This document shows, in pieces, positions 5,957 through 8,946 of a DNA stretch of 8,946 bases. Made by a program: the position numbers and the translations under genes. Origin of the DNA: UBA5336 sp038522375 (lineage in GTDB: Bacteria; Pseudomonadota; Alphaproteobacteria; Caulobacterales; Hyphomonadaceae); assembly GCA_038522375.1 (NCBI GenBank), contig JBCBKE010000093.1, positions 1 to 8,946 of the forward strand, given 5' to 3'. The number at the start of each line of letters is the position of its first letter. The stretch's first letter is position 1. The notes under the pieces were generated by a model. It was given only the letters and a program-made list of their open reading frames with translations. It had not been told where the DNA came from and made no database searches.

Positions 5957-8512
5957 CTAAGGAAGATATTCGTCGTCTGGAACCATCAACCAATCGTCTG
6001 GACCGAAGAATGGCCAAAGGTCCTGTTGGACCATTTCAGAGGCCTTCGCGGGCGGCGCTTCAGCCAGCGCGGTAAGATCAAGGACCGGTTCTGCGGTATG
6101 GAGTGGCAGGTCGCGGAAATCGAACGCATCAAGGCCATCATCGGTGCTTTCTGCAACGCGCGACATGTCCAGGAAATCGGCAGCCTGGTCAGTTTTCGGC
6201 GCGACCCTTTGAATTTGGCTGTTCGGCTGGGTGACATCGCTTGGGGCTTGATCGATGACTGTGCTGTCGGTGCCGGATGTATCGTCGGGCTGAGGGCGGG
6301 TCCCCTCATCCCCATCGATTGCCAACGCTGGCGCGGATGCCGGTTCGGCCCGATCGGGCGCTGGGGCTGTGCGGGTGCCCTGCAGCGTCAAATCGGCGGA
6401 AACGAGGATGTCGCCTGCCGTAATCGAGGGCGCACCTTCGAGTGTTGCAATCAGGACCGGTTGGCTGAACCCGGCGCCGCTGACATCGTAAAAGAGCGTT
6501 CCCGCGTTAGGATTGTAGAGGAAAGCACCATCCTCATTAAGTGTGGCTGCACCGGTCGAGATGACCAGTTCCACCCGCTTGCCGATGAACAGATCGCCAC
6601 CAAAGCCGGCCGCGTCCACGCGAATCTGGTCAATTCCCGGTACGAAGTCGACGATGGTATCGCCACCTTCGCTGGTGGCGCCGTAGTTGAAAACGTCCCG
6701 GCCACCGCCACCGACGAGGGTGTCGGCGCCTTCTCCACCTTCGATGAAGTCCAGCCCTGTCTCACCCCGAATGAAGTCGTCGCCTGCACCACCCTTGAGG
6801 ATATCGTTCCCGCCGTCGCCGAGCAGGGCATTGACGCCATTGTCTCCCTGGAGGGCCTCGCCGTCTCCGTTTCCCGTGCCGCTTGCAGCCACGAAGACCC
6901 GCACAGTCGTTTGCTGGTCGGCAACCGAACTGTCAGCGTCGATGATCACATCGAAGACTCCGCCGGTGTCGAAGGTGTGGTTGAACGACCCGGCATTGTC
7001 TGCCGTCAGCGTGCCGGAGGCGTTTGGTGTGCCGTCTGCCCAGTTGATCGTGATATCGCGCTGGCTGATCGCGTTGGCGGCGATCTCCAGCGATACTGAT
7101 CGCGCGCCGGACCCACTGACATCGAAACTGGGTTCGATTGGGGGGATGATCGTCCCGTTGAAAACATCAACGGCCAGTTCTCCGACGTCAGTGTTCGTGC
7201 CGTCCGAGACCTCGTACTCGAGGAAGAACTCGCCCTCGAAACCATCTGTTGGATTGAGGGTGATGGAGAAATCACTGTTGAGTGTTGCCTGACCGACCAG
7301 GATGGTGGCGCCCTCAAAGGTCCTGTTGAAGACGTCAATCGTGTCGCCAGGATTGACGGGGGTGGAGGTCTCGGAATCAATAAGGGCAGTTACTGTGAGC
7401 GGGTCAGCGTTTGCATCGCTGTCATTGGCGAGCACATCGAAAGTGCGGGACTCGGTATCCAACATCTGGCCGATATCGTTCGCGGCCAATGGCGCTGTGT
7501 TGATCCCGGGATCGAGCGGCGTCAGTTTCAGCGCATCCAGGCGCGCAAGCGCATTGCCGTCGCGCACTCCTTCAACCGTGATCGTATCGCCCGTTTCCAG
7601 ATTGACCGAGGGCAGGATGAACTCGGCGAGCGCTGTAGCATTGTCAGCAAGCGGGCCGGTGAAGGTCGCCTGCTCAACACCGTTGACGAGGATACGCCAG
7701 TCCGGTTCGCCATCGTTTTCGATTATGTAGTCTATGTCCAGTTCGTAGGCGCCGTCCGGTCCGTTGAAAGTGCCCGACGCAGAGCCCTGGGTCAGCGTGA
7801 AGACATTCTCGCGTCCGGACACGCCGGCGCGGTCTTCCACCGTGAAGCCGATCAGCGCCAGGTCTTCGAATTCCGTAATGCCCACCTCGATATCGGCCGA
7901 CCCCGGAACGACAGGTTGGATATCGACGAAGTCCAGCCGGGCCAGTTCGCCCTGGTCCCTTTCTCCCTGGACGGCGATCGTATCGCCGTCTTCCAACTGC
8001 ACGGTGAAGGTCTGGGTCCTCGGAATGCCCGCCCCGTTTCCGGCAGACCCGAAGAACGTTCCTATACTCTGGCCATTGATTAGGAGGGTCCACGTGGAGA
8101 CGCCATCGCCCTCGTCAAAGAACCCGATATCGATGTCATAGGTGCCAGCGTTGCCGGCAAACTGTCCGGTGGCCGTGCCGGTCGCCGGGCCTGGGTTTTC
8201 AAGCCGAATGAGTTCGCCGCCGGAGGGGTTCAGCCCCGGATTGACCTCAACGACATAGGCGACAAGCTCCAGATCCTCCGCTTCCGTCACGCCCGTACCG
8301 ATTATCGGCGGAGCTGACTGTGTCGGTGGGGCGGACTGGATCGGCGCGGAAAGGGCGGGCGCGTTCATGAGCGACGATGGATCTGCGCCAGCGCCGAATG
8401 AAACCATGAGTGCCTCTCGACTCGGCGACAGGTTTATTGCTCCCAGGCCATCCAGCAGGAAGCCATCGACCTTTCGTGCATCACCCAACTGTGTCGTCAC
8501 ATTGTACTGCAT
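5957..8512 (-). CDS. Modular RTX protein: two CBM-like domains, cadherin-like, PKD-like, RTX repeats, acidic tail
   Basis: The 851-residue protein has no N-terminal signal peptide, as expected for type I secretion. In order: a flexible Ala/Pro/Ser-rich N-terminus (1-73); two homologous beta-sandwich domains (about 75-200 and 211-332) resembling CBM6/35-like carbohydrate-binding modules; a cadherin/Ig-like domain (339-451, DVLANDSDANADPLTV...YEVSDG); a PKD-like domain (462-541, INWADGTP...NHTFDTGGVFDVII); six RTX nonapeptides (556-609); a post-RTX beta region (610-710); and a Pro/Asp-rich acidic tail rich in Phe and Trp at its end. No catalytic domain is visible, so a secreted or surface-attached, Ca2+-dependent glycan-binding or matrix protein is the most likely role. 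The start is uncertain by two codons: the ATG at 8512 has GGA 9 nt upstream, and an in-frame GTG lies at 8518. A terminator follows. It shares its cadherin-like domain type with the RTX protein at the left edge. Confidence 0.92.
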   Translation of the reverse strand: MQYNVTTQLGDARKVDGFLLDGLGAINLSPSREALMVSFGAGADPSSLMNAPALSAPIQSAPPTQSAPPIIGTGVTEAEDLELVAYVVEVNPGLNPSGGELIRLENPGPATGTATGQFAGNAGTYDIDIGFFDEGDGVSTWTLLINGQSIGTFFGSAGNGAGIPRTQTFTVQLEDGDTIAVQGERDQGELARLDFVDIQPVVPGSADIEVGITEFEDLALIGFTVEDRAGVSGRENVFTLTQGSASGTFNGPDGAYELDIDYIIENDGEPDWRILVNGVEQATFTGPLADNATALAEFILPSVNLETGDTITVEGVRDGNALARLDALKLTPLDPGINTAPLAANDIGQMLDTESRTFDVLANDSDANADPLTVTALIDSETSTPVNPGDTIDVFNRTFEGATILVGQATLNSDFSITLNPTDGFEGEFFLEYEVSDGTNTDVGELAVDVFNGTIIPPIEPSFDVSGSGARSVSLEIAANAISQRDITINWADGTPNASGTLTADNAGSFNHTFDTGGVFDVIIDADSSVADQQTTVRVFVAASGTGNGDGEALQGDNGVNALLGDGGNDILKGGAGDDFIRGETGLDFIEGGEGADTLVGGGGRDVFNYGATSEGGDTIVDFVPGIDQIRVDAAGFGGDLFIGKRVELVISTGAATLNEDGAFLYNPNAGTLFYDVSGAGFSQPVLIATLEGAPSITAGDILVSADLTLQGTRTAPAPDRAEPASAPALAIDGDEGTRPQPDDTSGTDSTVIDQAPSDVTQPNSQIQRVAPKTDQAADFLDMSRVAESTDDGLDAFDFRDLPLHTAEPVLDLTALAEAPPAKASEMVQQDLWPFFGPDDWLMVPDDEYLP
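6686..6847 (-). repeat. Six tandem RTX nonapeptide units
   Basis: Six consecutive nine-residue units are seen: GDNGVNALL, GDGGNDILK, GGAGDDFIR, GETGLDFIE, GGEGADTLV and GGGGRDVFN. Only the second, third and fifth match the Ca2+-binding GGxGxDxLx pattern closely. The array is much shorter than the 23 units of the RTX gene at the left edge, giving a small beta-roll. Confidence 0.9.
7517..8290 (-). repeat. Tandem duplicated CBM-like domain (two copies of about 125 codons)
   Basis: Copy 1 (8290-7913) and copy 2 (7882-7517) align along their length at protein level. Shared landmarks in order are TEAEDLEL/TEFEDLAL, GTYDIDI/GAYELDI, DEGDG/ENDG, WTLLING/WRILVNG, GDTIAVQGERD/GDTITVEGVRD and LARLD near the end. 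The copies have diverged clearly, so the duplication is old. The pattern of acidic start, aromatic/Asp strand, DExDG loop and VNG turn resembles CBM6/CBM35-type modules, which bind sugars with structural Ca2+. The duplication is seen directly; the carbohydrate-binding role is inferred. Confidence 0.8.
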
Positions 8513-8746
8513 GACCACCCATCCAACGCGCTAACGGATCGTTTTCGACGGGAGCGCAATAAGGGCAGGGGTCACCCATCCTGCCTTGCGTCCCCATTTG
8601 CCCGTTTAAGCCTTGTTAGAACCGTACCGGTCGGGAAGCAAGAACGACGCCGGCCTGGCCATCGGCGAAAACGCGCCGGTGATGCCGGGAGACCACGGTA
8701 GAAGAGGGACGCGCCAGAACGTGCCGACGGCGCATCGAAACGGCCA
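8513..8746 (-). other. Spacer upstream of the modular RTX gene, with an imperfect inverted repeat
   Basis: This stretch holds no convincing gene. AAGGGCAGG (8561-8569) and CCTGCCTT (8580-8587) form an 8-bp stem with one bulged base and a 10-nt loop. It has no T-tract on either strand, so it may be an operator or leader hairpin of the RTX gene or a weak 3' structure of the thioesterase gene. The RTX promoter should lie here, but no clear core elements are recognisable. Confidence 0.45.
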
Positions 8747-8946
8747 TCACGACGCAGACGCTGGGCCTGTTTCCGGTGCAGCGACCAGGAATTGTGCCCT
8801 CAGCATTGCCACAGGCTTTTCCCGTTCCGTCTGCCACGCCTCAGCGCGAACCGTGGTCATGCGTGAGCCTAGCTTGACGACCCTCGTGCGGGCGAAGAGA
8901 TCTTCCGCCTTTGCGGACCGAAGGTAGTCAACCGTGAGATCAATTG
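8747..8946 (-). CDS. PaaI-type hotdog thioesterase, C-terminal fragment (5' end outside window)
   Basis: Reading the minus strand from 8944 gives 65 residues before a TGA at 8749-8747, with no in-frame start needed because the gene enters from the right edge. The fragment begins IDLTVDYLRSAKAEDLFARTRVVKLGSRMTTVRAEAW and continues to KPVAMLRAQFLVAAP. This is the last half of a PaaI/4HBT hotdog domain: the TVDYLRSA strand with its Leu-Arg pair, the LFARTRVVKLGSRMTTVRAEAW hairpin, and the VAMLRAQFLV final strand. Members hydrolyse acyl-CoA thioesters in the cytoplasm; the catalytic residues lie in the missing N-terminal half, so the substrate cannot be judged. A short Pro/Ala/Ser tail follows the domain. 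The gene has the same orientation as the RTX gene downstream, about 235 bp away. Confidence 0.82.
   Translation of the reverse strand, partial: IDLTVDYLRSAKAEDLFARTRVVKLGSRMTTVRAEAWQTEREKPVAMLRAQFLVAAPETGPASAS

Noticed and set aside
5787..6017. An N-terminal extension of trigger factor by 77 codons
   Set aside because: The extension is Arg-rich, runs back through the terminator of the upstream gene, and the MDVTQTQAEG start with AAGGA at 8 nt matches the family N-terminus.
5798..7099. A 433-codon open frame on the plus strand opposite the modular RTX gene
   Set aside because: It spans a terminator and RTX coding sequence, and its product has no recognisable domain. The opposite strand encodes clear domains throughout.
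8616..8747. A 43-codon basic frame on the minus strand whose ATG overlaps the thioesterase stop (TGATG)
   Set aside because: The overlap looks like translational coupling, but no ribosome binding site is visible and the Arg/Val-rich product resembles nothing known. It is more likely a chance frame in GC-rich spacer.

Overview
The window looks like a chromosomal segment of an alphaproteobacterium, probably a free-living marine or aquatic one. The DNA is GC-rich (about 60 % by eye), and the protein set fits: an alphaproteobacterial-type trigger factor, a granule-associated phasin-like protein with a C-terminal helix-hairpin-helix domain, a fold-III ornithine-decarboxylase-like enzyme, and two large Ca2+-binding RTX proteins of the type I secretion class. 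The family or genus cannot be fixed from the sequence alone. No tRNA, rRNA, CRISPR array, transposase or attachment site was seen.

Layout. (1) Bases 1-1182, plus strand: the 3' end of a large RTX protein gene, with part of a cadherin/Ig-like domain, 23 tandem nonapeptides and a C-terminal tail. A GC-rich hairpin follows at 1203-1230. (2) 1481-2686, plus: a PLP-dependent basic amino acid decarboxylase. (3) 2752-3684, plus: a phasin-like protein joined through an Ala/Lys/Pro-rich linker to a helix-hairpin-helix domain. It is preceded by a perfect 15-bp palindrome that resembles a PhaR operator. (4) On the minus strand, tig (trigger factor, 5786-4443) and a four-helix membrane protein of unknown function (4410-3691) lie 32 bp apart and probably form an operon. 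That operon converges on the phasin gene with only 6 bp between the stop codons. (5) 8512-5957, minus: an 851-residue secreted modular protein with two tandem CBM-like domains, a cadherin-like domain, a PKD-like domain, six RTX repeats and an acidic tail. A hairpin terminator follows at 5940-5920. (6) 8946-8747, minus: the C-terminal 65 residues of a PaaI-type hotdog thioesterase whose start lies beyond the window.

How the genes relate. The two RTX proteins share a cadherin/Ig-like domain type and an acidic C-terminal tail containing Phe-Asp-Phe, so they may use the same type I secretion system, which is not encoded here. Between them lies a housekeeping block: polyamine synthesis, polyhydroxyalkanoate granule or nucleoid biology, and protein folding. 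The most notable points are the phasin/H1-like/HhH fusion with its apparent PhaR operator, the duplicated CBM-like domain in an RTX protein that lacks any visible catalytic domain, and the uncharacterised membrane protein paired with tig.
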